A DNA stretch of 64,000 nt from Rhizobiales bacterium 62-17 (GTDB taxonomy: Bacteria > Pseudomonadota > Alphaproteobacteria > Rhizobiales > Beijerinckiaceae), in contig MKVW01000009.1 of NCBI GenBank assembly GCA_001898965.1, forward strand, positions 904,853-968,852. The letters run 5' to 3'. Both the position numbers and the translations under genes were made by a program. Every line of letters begins with the position of its first letter. Position 1 is the first letter of the stretch. This document shows positions 49,491-58,444 of this stretch, one piece after another. The notes under the pieces were generated by a model, which did no database searches, was not told where the DNA came from, and saw nothing but the letters and a program-made list of their open reading frames with translations.

Positions 49491-51323
49491 TTAGAAAATG
49501 ATGGCCCAGGCGCACAGGACGCCTAAGGAAACGAGCAGAGACAGCAGATAGGGCACGACCGCGCGGAACAAAGCGGTGGCCGGCACGCGGGTGACGCCGC
49601 TGACCACGAAGATCAGCATGCCAAGCGGCGGCGTCAGCCCGTGGATCATCAGATTGACCACGAGGATGACGCCGAAATGGATCGGATCGATGCCGGCGGC
49701 GACGGCAGCCGGCAGCAGGATCGGCCCGAACAACAGGATCGCCGCGCCGATATCGAGCACCAGGCCGACGGCGAAGAGAATGACGTTCGCCAGCATGATG
49801 ACGGCAAAGGCGCTGCCGCCGAGCACAGTGACGAAATTGGAGACGAGGCCCGAGACGTTGTCAACGGCGAGCAGGAAGGCGAACGGGCCGGCTGTGCCGA
49901 TCAACAGGCCGATGGCCGCTGCCTCCGTCGCCGCCTGGGTGAAGCTCGCCAGGATGCGGCCGCCGCCAAGCCGCATGCCGAAAGCGAGCAGCAGCGTATA
50001 GAGCGCGGCGAGTGCCGCCGCTTCCGTCGTGGTGACGATGCCGATGCGGATGCCGACGACGACGATCACGCCGAGGCCGAAGGCCGGGATGGCCGCGACC
50101 GCTGCCTGCCAACGCTCGCGCGCCGGGGCGCGCGGCCGCGTTTCCACATCGCGCACGGTGTAATGGATCGCCACCGCCAGACAGATCGCCATCAAGCCGC
50201 CGGCAAAGAACCCACCGACCAGCAAAGAGCCGACGGAAAGATTGGTGGCGGTCGCCAGAATGAGAAAGGCGATCGACGGCGGGATGATGTTATCGAGCAC
50301 GGAGGTGGCGGCAATGATCGCGCCGGCCTGTGCCGGCGGATAACCGTGCTTCACCAGTTCAGGCTGAAACGTCGAAGCGCCGAAGGCGGCATTGGCAACG
50401 GAGGAGCCGGAGGCGCCGGAAAACAGCACGCTGGTCAGCAGCGTCGTCTGGGCGAGGCCGGCGCGGCGATGGCCGACCATGGCGGCAGCGAAGCGCACGA
50501 GCTGGTTGGCAACGCCCGACGTGGTGAGCAGTCCACCCGCCAAAAGAAAGAACGGAATGGCGAGCAGCAGGAATTTCGACATGCCGGTGACGGTCGACGA
50601 GACGATGGCCGGCTCTGGCAACGTGCTGCCGAAAGCAATGGCGACATAGGCGGCCGCCAGAAAGGCATGGGCCAAAGGCGCGGCGAGCACCAGACCGAGG
50701 CCGGCGATCAGCGCCAGGAACAGGCTCGGCGGTAGGCGGGTGTCGATGAAGAGCTGCGGCAGGCCGAAGTAAAGCGCCGCACCCACGCCGATCGACAGGA
50801 GGATTGCGATCGCTTTGCCTTCCGCGATCCGCTGCAAGGACAGAACCAAAAGGATCAATCCGCCGCCGATGCCGAGAAAGGCGAAGCGCACCCATTCCGG
50901 CAGGCCGAGTGTCGGTGAAATGCCGCCGAGCAGGCTGATGATCTCGCTGCCGCCGAAAAGCAGAATGAAAGCGGCGAGCACCGAGAAAACATCGGCAAGC
51001 CCTTCGGCGGTGGGATGCAGCCGCTCCGGCAGCAGCCGCACGAAGACATCGAGCCGCATGGCGAGCGCGCTCTTCAGGCTGAGCGGCGCGCCAACGGCGA
51101 TCAAGGCGACGTGCAGCCAGATACCGAGATCTTCGGCGCCGATGAAGCCGGTGGCGAAGACATAACGCAGCGTGACATTGGTCAGAACGACGGCGAGCAG
51201 CACGGCCAACAGCGCCGCGGCCGCGTAGCCGAGACCGGCCTCGATGATTTTGAGCGCCCGTGTCGCAAGGCCACGGACCGAGACCGCCGGTTGCGCGAGA
51301 GTGGGAGAGGAAGTGACGGTCAC
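49491..51323 (-). CDS. Fused TRAP permease DctQ-DctM
   Basis: 610 residues from the GTG at 51323 (AAGGA eight bases before). Residues 1-180 contain the four-helix DctQ part (YVFATGFIGAEDLGIWLHVAL), and about 185-610 the DctM large permease with its repeated inverted topology and GASGSSVANAAFG. About 16 hydrophobic segments in total. Sodium-coupled uptake of the acid bound by the DctP protein. The monooxygenase gene begins 23 bases upstream on the same strand. Confidence 0.9.
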   Translation of the reverse strand: MTVTSSPTLAQPAVSVRGLATRALKIIEAGLGYAAAALLAVLLAVVLTNVTLRYVFATGFIGAEDLGIWLHVALIAVGAPLSLKSALAMRLDVFVRLLPERLHPTAEGLADVFSVLAAFILLFGGSEIISLLGGISPTLGLPEWVRFAFLGIGGGLILLVLSLQRIAEGKAIAILLSIGVGAALYFGLPQLFIDTRLPPSLFLALIAGLGLVLAAPLAHAFLAAAYVAIAFGSTLPEPAIVSSTVTGMSKFLLLAIPFFLLAGGLLTTSGVANQLVRFAAAMVGHRRAGLAQTTLLTSVLFSGASGSSVANAAFGASTFQPELVKHGYPPAQAGAIIAATSVLDNIIPPSIAFLILATATNLSVGSLLVGGFFAGGLMAICLAVAIHYTVRDVETRPRAPARERWQAAVAAIPAFGLGVIVVVGIRIGIVTTTEAAALAALYTLLLAFGMRLGGGRILASFTQAATEAAAIGLLIGTAGPFAFLLAVDNVSGLVSNFVTVLGGSAFAVIMLANVILFAVGLVLDIGAAILLFGPILLPAAVAAGIDPIHFGVILVVNLMIHGLTPPLGMLIFVVSGVTRVPATALFRAVVPYLLSLLVSLGVLCAWAIIF

Positions 51324-51346
51324 CGCTTGATCCTTGTGGCAGATAT

Positions 51347-52504
51347 TTAACGTGCCAAGACTTTCGGCGGGGCGTCCGTCGCCATCACCGTCGACAGATC
51401 GCGATCGAAGAGCGTCGACCAGGTGAAGTGACGTGCCTGTGAAACCTGACGCGAGACATCGAGGCGCGGCAGCACTTTCTCGCCGAAGCGCCAGGCTTCT
51501 TCGAGCAGCGGCATGCCCGACAGAATGAAGGTCTCGACACCGGCCTTGCGATAGGCCTCCAAGGTGCGGATCACCGTATCGGGCGAGCCGACGATGGCGG
51601 TGCCAGGGCCGGGACGGACGAGGCCGATGCCGGCCCACAGATCCGGCGCGATTTCGAGATCGCGCAGATTCTCCGGCTTGTGTCCGCCATGCATCGCGGT
51701 CATGCGCTGCTGGCCAACGGAATCGCTCTTGCCGACAAAACGCTGATTGGCAGCGATGGCCGTATCATCCATGCGTGCGTAAAGGTCGGCGGCCGCATCC
51801 CAGGCCTGCGCATCGGTATCGCGGACGATGACATAGAGACGGATGCCATATTCGAGTTCGCGGCCGTAGTGCTCGGCGCGCGCCTTCACCGCTTTGACTT
51901 TCTCGCCGATCTGCTCCGGCGTTTCGCCCCAGGAGAGATAGGTCTGTACGTGCTTGGCCGCGACATCGAGCGCTTTGTCGGAAGAACCGCCAAACCACAG
52001 CGGCGGTGCGGCGATGCTGTCGCCGACGGGTAGCGCCAGTTTGGCGCCGTCCGTGTTGAAATATTGGCCCTTGAAGTTCACGGTCTCGCCGGCGAACAGC
52101 CGATGCCAGATCTGCAGATATTCGTCCGCCATGGCATAGCGATCGTCGTGCGGCATGGTCATGCCATAAGCGCCGAGCATTTTGGCGTCGCCCGAGACGA
52201 CGTTGATGAGCAGGCGTCCGCGCGAGAAGTCCTGCAAGGTCGCCGCCATTTTTGCCAGAAGCGTCGGCGCGACCAGGCCCGGATGAATGGCGACGAGGAA
52301 TTTCAGCCGTTCGGTGTAAGAGAGCAGGGCGCCGGCCAGCACCCACACATCGTGGGCGCCGGTGGCGAACAATGCGCCTGTGTAGCCGAGCTGATCATAG
52401 GCCAGCGCCAATTGCTTGTAGTAGCCGAGATCGACCTTGCGCGAGCCTTCCGGCTGCCAGGGATAGGCGCCGTCGGGCGCGCACATATACCAGAGAACGT
52501 TCAT
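51347..52504 (-). CDS. FMNH2-dependent alkanesulfonate-monooxygenase-like enzyme (SsuD type)
   Basis: 385 residues with AAGGAG eight bases before the ATG. Bacterial luciferase-like barrel: GYTGALFATGAHDVWVLA, AIHPGLVAPTLLAKMAATLQDFSRGRL (split here) and INVVSGD are SsuD hallmarks, and GSPDTVIRTLEAYR is the C-terminal helix. It would use FMNH2 and O2 to release sulfite from a C1-C10 sulfonate or a related sulfur compound. No flavin reductase gene is present nearby. It lies between a TRAP permease and a SsuA-like gene; whether the TRAP system carries a sulfonate is open. Confidence 0.9.
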   Translation of the reverse strand: MNVLWYMCAPDGAYPWQPEGSRKVDLGYYKQLALAYDQLGYTGALFATGAHDVWVLAGALLSYTERLKFLVAIHPGLVAPTLLAKMAATLQDFSRGRLLINVVSGDAKMLGAYGMTMPHDDRYAMADEYLQIWHRLFAGETVNFKGQYFNTDGAKLALPVGDSIAAPPLWFGGSSDKALDVAAKHVQTYLSWGETPEQIGEKVKAVKARAEHYGRELEYGIRLYVIVRDTDAQAWDAAADLYARMDDTAIAANQRFVGKSDSVGQQRMTAMHGGHKPENLRDLEIAPDLWAGIGLVRPGPGTAIVGSPDTVIRTLEAYRKAGVETFILSGMPLLEEAWRFGEKVLPRLDVSRQVSQARHFTWSTLFDRDLSTVMATDAPPKVLAR

Positions 52505-52545
52505 GCCAGAGGCTCCTTACAAGTCTTTCGCGCCAGCTCTCTCGT

Positions 52546-53388
52546 CTAGGCGGCGATACCGGCCTGGCCGGTCGCAACCGGCGCCGAAAAATGGCCGTGC
52601 CGGAACAGCGTGTCGGCTTCGTCCTGCTGTTCCGCGAGGATCTCCTGATCGGCGGGGACGACGGTGAAATCGCGCGAGCGCAAGACGCGTGCCCAGGAGC
52701 CGGCATCGCCTTCGCTGCCGGGCTGGGCGGCAAGCAGCGCCGCCGCCTTGTCGATGTCGGCCATCACGGCGCGGCCGATGCGATCAAGCTCGTGCGCGAT
52801 GGCGAGACGGGTGTCGGGCGACAATGCGTAACGCTCCAGCGTCCAGAACAGCGAGCGATTGGGGATGGTCGATCCACATCGCACGAGCAGATGCAGATCG
52901 TCGCGATCGAGCGCCTTCTCCAGGCGCGGCGACATGGTCACCCAGGCATCGACCTCGCCATCGAGCAGATCCTGCTGGGCATCGCGGGTGGCGCTTTCGA
53001 TACGGGTGACATCGCCGAGGCCGAGGCCTTCGGTCTCCAGGCTGCGGGCGAGCAGATAGGTATGGAACGAGCCGTCGATCAAAGCGACGCGCTGGCCGGC
53101 GAGATCGGCGACGGAACGGATCGGGCTGTTCTTGCGCACGAGGATGGCGCCGTTCGCCGGGCGCGGGGCGGAGCCCGCGATATAGACGACGCCAAGGCCC
53201 TGGGCGTCGGCTTCGATCGGCGGTGTCGAGCCGGTGCCGCCGAAGTGGATGGCGCCCTTGTCGAGCAGGGCGCCCGTATCGCGCCCCTCGCCATAGAAGA
53301 CGAATTCCGGCGCGAAGTCGACGAAGGCTCCGGGCCAGAGGCGGGCCAGCCTGAGATGAAGATTGTTCGAATGAACCCCGATTTTCAT
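52546..53388 (-). CDS. SsuA/TauA-like binding-protein homologue without signal peptide
   Basis: 280 residues. The sequence starts MKIGVHSNNLHLRLARLW, equal to the first strand of a mature SsuA-like protein; an in-frame TAA lies 24 bases before the ATG, so no signal peptide can be added. The rest has GTGSTPPIEADAQGL, VAGSAPRPANGAI-like strands (seen as YIAGSAPRPANGAILV) and the DLAGQRVALI helix typical of the family. It should stay in the cytoplasm, so it is either a soluble ligand binder or an enzyme of the same fold (DszB desulfinase is one such case). Next to SsuD, a sulfinate or sulfonate ligand is the natural guess. Confidence 0.8.
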   Translation of the reverse strand: MKIGVHSNNLHLRLARLWPGAFVDFAPEFVFYGEGRDTGALLDKGAIHFGGTGSTPPIEADAQGLGVVYIAGSAPRPANGAILVRKNSPIRSVADLAGQRVALIDGSFHTYLLARSLETEGLGLGDVTRIESATRDAQQDLLDGEVDAWVTMSPRLEKALDRDDLHLLVRCGSTIPNRSLFWTLERYALSPDTRLAIAHELDRIGRAVMADIDKAAALLAAQPGSEGDAGSWARVLRSRDFTVVPADQEILAEQQDEADTLFRHGHFSAPVATGQAGIAA

Positions 53389-53449
53389 GCTTGGGCCTTG
53401 CCTTTGCCATTAGTCTATTTTTTCTATATACATTATTTATCGTGTCAAT

Positions 53450-53463
53450 CTATATTTTTATAG
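53450..53463. promoter_or_regulatory. AT-rich inverted repeat near the ArsR gene
   Basis: CTATA (53450-53454), four T, TATAG (53459-53463). It sits in a very AT-rich patch (53410-53475) between the divergent SsuA-like gene and the arsR-type gene, and a related word CTATTTTTTCTATATA occurs just before it. It could be an operator. Confidence 0.3.
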
Positions 53464-53621
53464 AATATATTGTGCGATGCAACGAGAGGAAAAATGCGGC
53501 AATTTGAATGACTTCGAGGCAAAGGGCCGGTCGCGCCCGACGAAGCCCTTGAGTCTGTGGGGTTTTAAAAATAGGAAGAGCCTACAATTTACTTTTTTGT
53601 AGATCGGATGAGAGGACGCCC

Positions 53622-53987
53622 GTGACGAAGCCCATCTCCAATCGCATCTGTCACAGCGTCGGCGAGGCGAGCGACCTGCTCAAACTCATCGCCAATGCCA
53701 ACCGTCTGGCGATCGTCTGCTTTCTGATGGAAACGGAAGCCTCGGTCGCCACCTTGGAAGCCCAGCTCGGCATCGTTCAGCCGACCCTGTCCCAGCAGCT
53801 CGCCGAGCTGCGCGAAGCCGGCGTGATCATCGGCCGCCGCGAAGGCAAGACCACAGTCTATCAGGTCGGCGATCCAAGAGTGGAGGAGATCGTTCACCTG
53901 TTGCGCGGCTTCTTCGCCGGCCTCGACGATGTGACCAACACCAGTGCGATGCGCAAAGTGCCGGTCGATGAGATGATGTTCGACTAG
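53622..53987 (+). CDS. ArsR/SmtB-family transcriptional regulator
   Basis: 121 residues from the GTG at 53622. Winged helix with LLKLIANANRLAIVCFLMETE, then VATLEAQLGIVQPTLSQQLAELREAGVI (shortened), the ArsR recognition helix PTLSQQLAEL. No CxC metal motif on alpha-3, so metal sensing of the ArsR type is unlikely; redox or sulfur-ligand sensing, as in BigR/YgaV proteins, is possible, although a paired Cys is not obvious. Divergent from the SsuA-like gene and 13 bases before the glutathione transferase gene. Confidence 0.85.
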   Translation: MTKPISNRICHSVGEASDLLKLIANANRLAIVCFLMETEASVATLEAQLGIVQPTLSQQLAELREAGVIIGRREGKTTVYQVGDPRVEEIVHLLRGFFAGLDDVTNTSAMRKVPVDEMMFD

Positions 53988-54000
53988 ATGATCGATTGCT

Positions 54001-54630
54001 ATGATTGATTTCTACACTTGGATCACGCCGAACGGCCTCAAGATTTCGATCGCTTTGGAGGAGTTCGGGCTGCCCTACAAAGCCCATGCGATCGACATCA
54101 CCAAAGGCGAACAATTCGCGCCGGATTATATAAAGATCAATCCGGCCTCGAAAATTCCAGCCATCGTCGACCACGACACCGGCATTACTCTTACCGAATC
54201 CGGCGCCATCCTCATCTATCTCGCCGAGAAGACCGGTCGCTTTTTGCCGTGCGATGGCCTGGCGCGCTTGCGCACGCTCGAATGGCTGATGTGGCAGACC
54301 GGCGGCCTTGGCCCGACGCTGGGCTATGCACACCAATTTCTCACCTATAACGCCGGCAAAGCGCCATTCGCCGAGCGTATTTTTGCCGACGACACACACC
54401 GTCTTTATCAAACGTTGAACGAACGTCTCGCTGGGCGGAACTATATCGTCGATGATTATTCGATTGCCGACATGGCCGCCTGGCCATGGGTGTCGCGCTT
54501 TGAGCGGCATAAGATCAATCTTAGCGACTTCCCCGCTGTGAAGCGCTGGTATCTGGCACTTGCTGCACGCCCGCAGGTGCAACGCGGTTATGAAGTGCCG
54601 TTCTTCACATCGGCCGTGCCCATTCCCTGA
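54001..54630 (+). CDS. Glutathione S-transferase (YfcG/GstB-like)
   Basis: 209 residues. N-terminal thioredoxin fold: TWITPNGLKISIALEE (Asn near position 11 of the G-site), KINPASKIPAIVD with cis-Pro and SGAILIYLAEK. The C-terminal helical domain includes DYSIADMAAWPW, which holds the typical Asp cap. The mixture resembles YfcG-type disulfide-bond oxidoreductase GSTs more than classical conjugating enzymes. It follows the ArsR gene by 13 bases and may be its target. Confidence 0.88.
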   Translation: MIDFYTWITPNGLKISIALEEFGLPYKAHAIDITKGEQFAPDYIKINPASKIPAIVDHDTGITLTESGAILIYLAEKTGRFLPCDGLARLRTLEWLMWQTGGLGPTLGYAHQFLTYNAGKAPFAERIFADDTHRLYQTLNERLAGRNYIVDDYSIADMAAWPWVSRFERHKINLSDFPAVKRWYLALAARPQVQRGYEVPFFTSAVPIP

Positions 54631-54705
54631 CAGGTGAAACGGCGAACGCTGGCCTCACCGGGCCGTGCGCGTTACCATATAGCCTGTCGAGAATGAGGAC
54701 ATGCG

Positions 54706-55746
54706 ATGCGTTGGATGAAGATTATGGCTCTGCTGGTGCCGGTGGCCGCTGCATCGGCGGAACCAATTCAATCCTACGACAGCTATAAGTCGTGGCTCGT
54801 CGCCTGCGACAATGGCTTGACCTGCATAGCGAAAGGCTTTGCCGAAGATGCCAAGCGCGCGCAGATGACGATTGAGCGCACCGCCGGACCAGCGGGCACG
54901 ATCACCGCCACAATCAGCGCCGAAAACAAATTTACGCTCGCGGACGTGCGGCTCGATGGCAAATCCGTCGAACTCAATCCGCAGGATTGGACGCTTGATG
55001 GCGGCGATGGCGAGTTTTCGTTGTCCTCCGATCGTCTGCCGGCCATTCAGGCGTTGGTCGCGCGCCTGCGCAATGGATCGAAACTCACTCTGGCCGATGG
55101 CGCCCAGGTGCCATTGGATGGTTTCGCCGCCGCGATGTTGCGGGTCGACGAACGCCAGGGTCGTTTGGAGACTGTCACCGCGCTGGCCAAGCCGGGAGCG
55201 ACACCAGCTTCCCAAGTGCCGTCAGCGCCGGCTCTGCCGCGCATTCCCGCGCATCCCATCGCGGCGAAACTCGCTTCGGGTGAAGCGCAGAAGCTGATCA
55301 CCAACGTTCGCACCGCGCAAAAGGCGGTCTTCGAGAAGGAAGATTGCGAAGCGGAGGTCTCGGTGATGAAACCCGAGGCCTATGCGCTGGATGACAAGCT
55401 GGCTTTGGTGCTACTGCCTTGCATCATGGGCGCCTATCAAGGCTCTTCGCTGGCCTTTCTGGCGCCGCGCGATGGCGGAACGGCCACGCAATTGATCGCG
55501 CCTCTGGCCTATGCCGGCAACAAGCCTGATCGCAGCGGCGTCACGATGTTCACCGAATCCGATTTCGATCCCGACACAGGCACGCTCGCCATGGCGGCGC
55601 GTGGTCGCGGACTGGCCGATTGCGGCATGTCGGCGAGCTGGATCTGGGATGGTCAGGCGTTTCGCATGGCGTCGCTGTCGCTGCAGACGGCTTGCGGTGG
55701 TCTCTCGCCTGGTGACTGGCCGACATTGTTTCGCTCGATCCAATGA
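54706..55746 (+). CDS. DUF1176 periplasmic protein
   Basis: 346 residues with an N-terminal signal of about 18 residues (LLVPVAAASAEP). The DUF1176 pattern is a first block with YDSYKSWLVACDNGLTC, a middle Ala/Pro linker (about 160-185), then CEAEVSVMKPEAYALDD and ADCGMSASWIWDG, and the C-terminal QTACGG. Four to six Cys would form periplasmic disulfides. Function unknown. It is a single gene, ending 12 bases before the convergent LysR gene. Confidence 0.85.
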   Translation: MRWMKIMALLVPVAAASAEPIQSYDSYKSWLVACDNGLTCIAKGFAEDAKRAQMTIERTAGPAGTITATISAENKFTLADVRLDGKSVELNPQDWTLDGGDGEFSLSSDRLPAIQALVARLRNGSKLTLADGAQVPLDGFAAAMLRVDERQGRLETVTALAKPGATPASQVPSAPALPRIPAHPIAAKLASGEAQKLITNVRTAQKAVFEKEDCEAEVSVMKPEAYALDDKLALVLLPCIMGAYQGSSLAFLAPRDGGTATQLIAPLAYAGNKPDRSGVTMFTESDFDPDTGTLAMAARGRGLADCGMSASWIWDGQAFRMASLSLQTACGGLSPGDWPTLFRSIQ

Positions 55747-55758
55747 CGGCGAGGCCAT

Positions 55759-56643
55759 CTACGCGTTCGTCACCAGATGCGTGAACAGATCGCGCGCCGG
55801 CGCGGTCAGCGCCTTTTCATCGCGCACGCACACCGACAACTGCCGCTTGGCCCATGGATCGGTCAGGCGTACGGCGGTGATCGGCAGGGATTGCGCACAC
55901 CGTCGTGCCACCGTCTCCGGCACGATGCCGAGCCCGACCTTGTCGGCGACCAGGCGGCAGATGCCTTCGAAGGTCCGCAGCCGCACCCGCATCTTCAGCC
56001 GGGCGCCCGTGCGCGCCGCGTGGGCCTCGATATGATCCTGCAAGGCGCCACCCGCCAGTCCGACGAAGTGTTCGTGTAGAATATCGGCGAAAGCGATTTG
56101 CTTACGTGCCGCGATGTCGTGGTCGCGCGGCACGACCACCAATAACTGATCGATCGCGAAGGGCCGGAGCATCAGGCCGCTGGTATCGACCGCGTCGGAC
56201 AGAATGCCAATCTCCACCAGTCCCGCCGCGACGGCCTTGGCGATCTCGATGCTCTGGCGTTCCTTGATCTCAAGATTGACCTGCGCATGCGCCGCCATCC
56301 AGGCGCCGAGCCGTTCCGGCAGGAATTCGGTCATCGCGGCCGTATTGGCGGCAAGCCTGATGGTCGTGCGCAGCCCCTTGGCATGGGCACCAAGCTCGCC
56401 GCGCATATCGGCCATTTGCCGTTCGATCCGGCGCGCATGATGCGCCAGCGCTTCGCCGGCCTCCGTCGGCACGACGCCTCGGCGGCCGCGTTCCAGCAGC
56501 TTGACCGCGCCGCTCGCCTCCATGTCGCGCAGCCGTTCGCTTGCCGCCGGCAAGGACAGGCCAACGCGCTCCGCACCATGGGTGATACTGCCGGCATCCA
56601 CTACGGCGAGAAACAGGCGCAGGTCGGTCAGGTCAAAACGCAT
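55759..56643 (-). CDS. LysR-family transcriptional regulator
   Basis: 294 residues from the ATG at 56643. The helix-turn-helix has LRLFLAVVDAGSITHGAERVGLS and LPAASERLRDME, a variant where Ala-Ala-Ser replaces the usual Pro-Ala-Val-Ser. The effector domain starts about residue 90. Divergent from the TauE/SafE gene with a 99-base gap, so it probably controls this exporter. Sensed ligand unknown. Confidence 0.9.
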   Translation of the reverse strand: MRFDLTDLRLFLAVVDAGSITHGAERVGLSLPAASERLRDMEASGAVKLLERGRRGVVPTEAGEALAHHARRIERQMADMRGELGAHAKGLRTTIRLAANTAAMTEFLPERLGAWMAAHAQVNLEIKERQSIEIAKAVAAGLVEIGILSDAVDTSGLMLRPFAIDQLLVVVPRDHDIAARKQIAFADILHEHFVGLAGGALQDHIEAHAARTGARLKMRVRLRTFEGICRLVADKVGLGIVPETVARRCAQSLPITAVRLTDPWAKRQLSVCVRDEKALTAPARDLFTHLVTNA

Positions 56644-56742
56644 GAAAGCGAGATTATCCGACGGAGAGCCTTCGGGCCAGCCGAAGCCTGCCTGCGGATC
56701 ATCCGCATTGTCGATTTCGGCCGATGCCGTAATCCCGATCGC

Positions 56743-57492
56743 ATGATGAATATGTCGATCGAACTCCTCGTCGTGGCTGCCGTGACATTCTTTGTCGCCG
56801 GCATCGTCAAGGGTGTCACCGGCATGGGTTTGCCGACGGTCGCCATGGGCGTGCTCGGTGCGCTGATTTCGCCGCTGGCGGCCGCCGGGCTGTTGATCGT
56901 CCCGTCCTTCGTCACCAATGTCTGGCAGCTTTTCGCCGGGCCAAGCGTTTACCAACTTGTTTCGCGCCTCTGGCCGATGATGCTGGCGATCATCGTCGGC
57001 ACGGTCGCCGGCGCCTCGTTGCTGACCAGCGGCAATACGCAACTGACGACGGCCGCGTTGGGCGCCGCGCTCGTCATCTATGCCGCCTATACGCTCCTGG
57101 CGCGTCAGCTCCGGGTTCCCGAAAGAATGGAGCTATGGCTGTCGCCGTTGATCGGCGGGATCACCGGTCTTGTCACCGGCGGCACCGGTGTCTTCGTCAT
57201 TCCGGCGGTGCCTTATCTGCAGTCGCTCGGTCTTGAAAAGGACGATCTGGTCCAGGCGCTCGGTCTGTCCTTCACAGTGTCGACGATCGCTTTAGGCGCG
57301 GGGCTGGCCTCGCGCGGCGCGCTTCAGCTCGACAATCTCATTCTGTCAACACTGGCGATCGCGCCGGCGCTCGTGGGCATGTGGGTCGGGCAGATCGCGC
57401 GCAATCGCATCAGCCCGACGACCTTTCGACGCTGGTTCCTGCTTTGCCTGCTGGTCCTGGGCGTCGAAATGGTCGTCAGGCCGCTGCTGTAA
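56743..57492 (+). CDS. TauE/SafE-family membrane exporter
   Basis: 249 residues with about eight hydrophobic segments in two halves. The inner repeats start VAGIVKGVTGMGLPTVAMG and LIGGITGLVTGGTGVFVIP, each holding the Gly-rich TauE/SafE motif. The family carries sulfite, sulfoacetate or other organic anions across the inner membrane. ATG at 56743 or the next (56746). Divergent from the LysR gene; ends 12 bases before the convergent ppk2 stop. Confidence 0.88.
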   Translation: MMNMSIELLVVAAVTFFVAGIVKGVTGMGLPTVAMGVLGALISPLAAAGLLIVPSFVTNVWQLFAGPSVYQLVSRLWPMMLAIIVGTVAGASLLTSGNTQLTTAALGAALVIYAAYTLLARQLRVPERMELWLSPLIGGITGLVTGGTGVFVIPAVPYLQSLGLEKDDLVQALGLSFTVSTIALGAGLASRGALQLDNLILSTLAIAPALVGMWVGQIARNRISPTTFRRWFLLCLLVLGVEMVVRPLL

Positions 57493-57504
57493 CGGCGATC
57501 GCAC

Positions 57505-58410
57505 TCAATAGAGTTCGGGCACGTAAAGCTCCGGCGGCACCGGCTTGCGGTGATAATCCGCATGGCGAACGCGGCCGGGCAGTTCGATATCCGCTTTCGG
57601 CACATCTTCGTAGGGAACCTGGGCCAGCAGGTGCGAGATGCAGTTGAGCCGGGCTCTTTTCTTGTCGATGGCCTGCACGACCCACCAAGGCGCATGCGGC
57701 GTATGGGTGCGTTCGAGCATGTCTTCCTTGGCGTGGGTGTAGTCTTCCCAGTGGACACGGCTTTCCAAATCCATTGGCGAAAGCTTCCACTGTTTCAGCG
57801 GATCCTCGATGCGCATGCGGAAGCGGAATTCCTGCTCTTCGTCGGTGATCGAGAACCAGTATTTGAGCAGGATGATGCCCGAGCGCACCAGCATATGCTC
57901 GAATTCCGGCACGGAACGGAAGAATTCTTCCAATTCTTCCGGTGTGCAGAAGCCCATGACGCGCTCGACGCCGGCGCGGTTGTACCAGCTGCGGTCGAAC
58001 AGAACCATTTCGCCCGCCGTCGGCAGGTGCTGGATATAGCGCTGGAAATACCATTGATGGCGTTCACGCTCGGTCGGCGCCGGCAGCGCCACGACGCGGC
58101 AGATGCGCGGGTTGAGACGCTGCGTGACGCGCTTGATCGCGCCGCCCTTGCCGGCGGAATCGCGACCCTCGAACAGCACGACCACTTTCAGCTTCTTGTA
58201 CTGAATCCAGTCCTGCAACCGCACCAGTTCGTGCTGGAGGCGGAAAAGTTCACGGAAATAGACTTTCCGGTCGAGCGTATCGGCATCGGAGCCCGACACG
58301 CCTTGCGCGACCAGTTCGTCCAGCCGGTCTTCGTCGAGCTGCATCTCCAGCTCTTCGTCGAAACTGTCGGCGATCTCGGCTTTGATACGGTCCAGGTCAT
58401 CGATGCTCAT
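57505..58410 (-). CDS. ppk2: Polyphosphate kinase 2
   Basis: 301 residues. PPK2 core: Walker A GRDSAGKGG, then VALPAPTERERHQWYFQRY (shortened) and the Walker B/lid region LFDRSWYNRAGVERVMGF. The last third WEDYTHAKEDMLERT matches class I PPK2. It moves phosphate between inorganic polyphosphate and GDP/ADP; class I enzymes prefer making ATP or GTP from polyphosphate. It lies just downstream of acetate kinase on the same strand, an arrangement that links two ways of making ATP by substrate-level phosphorylation. Confidence 0.92.
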   Translation of the reverse strand: MSIDDLDRIKAEIADSFDEELEMQLDEDRLDELVAQGVSGSDADTLDRKVYFRELFRLQHELVRLQDWIQYKKLKVVVLFEGRDSAGKGGAIKRVTQRLNPRICRVVALPAPTERERHQWYFQRYIQHLPTAGEMVLFDRSWYNRAGVERVMGFCTPEELEEFFRSVPEFEHMLVRSGIILLKYWFSITDEEQEFRFRMRIEDPLKQWKLSPMDLESRVHWEDYTHAKEDMLERTHTPHAPWWVVQAIDKKRARLNCISHLLAQVPYEDVPKADIELPGRVRHADYHRKPVPPELYVPELY

Positions 58411-58444
58411 AACGTCGTCCTATGCGGTGAGTTGAAAAGGCGGA

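Noticed and set aside
56287-56742. In-frame extension upstream of the TauE/SafE gene
   Set aside because: It runs through the LysR gene on the other strand and would place 152 unlikely residues before the first membrane segment.
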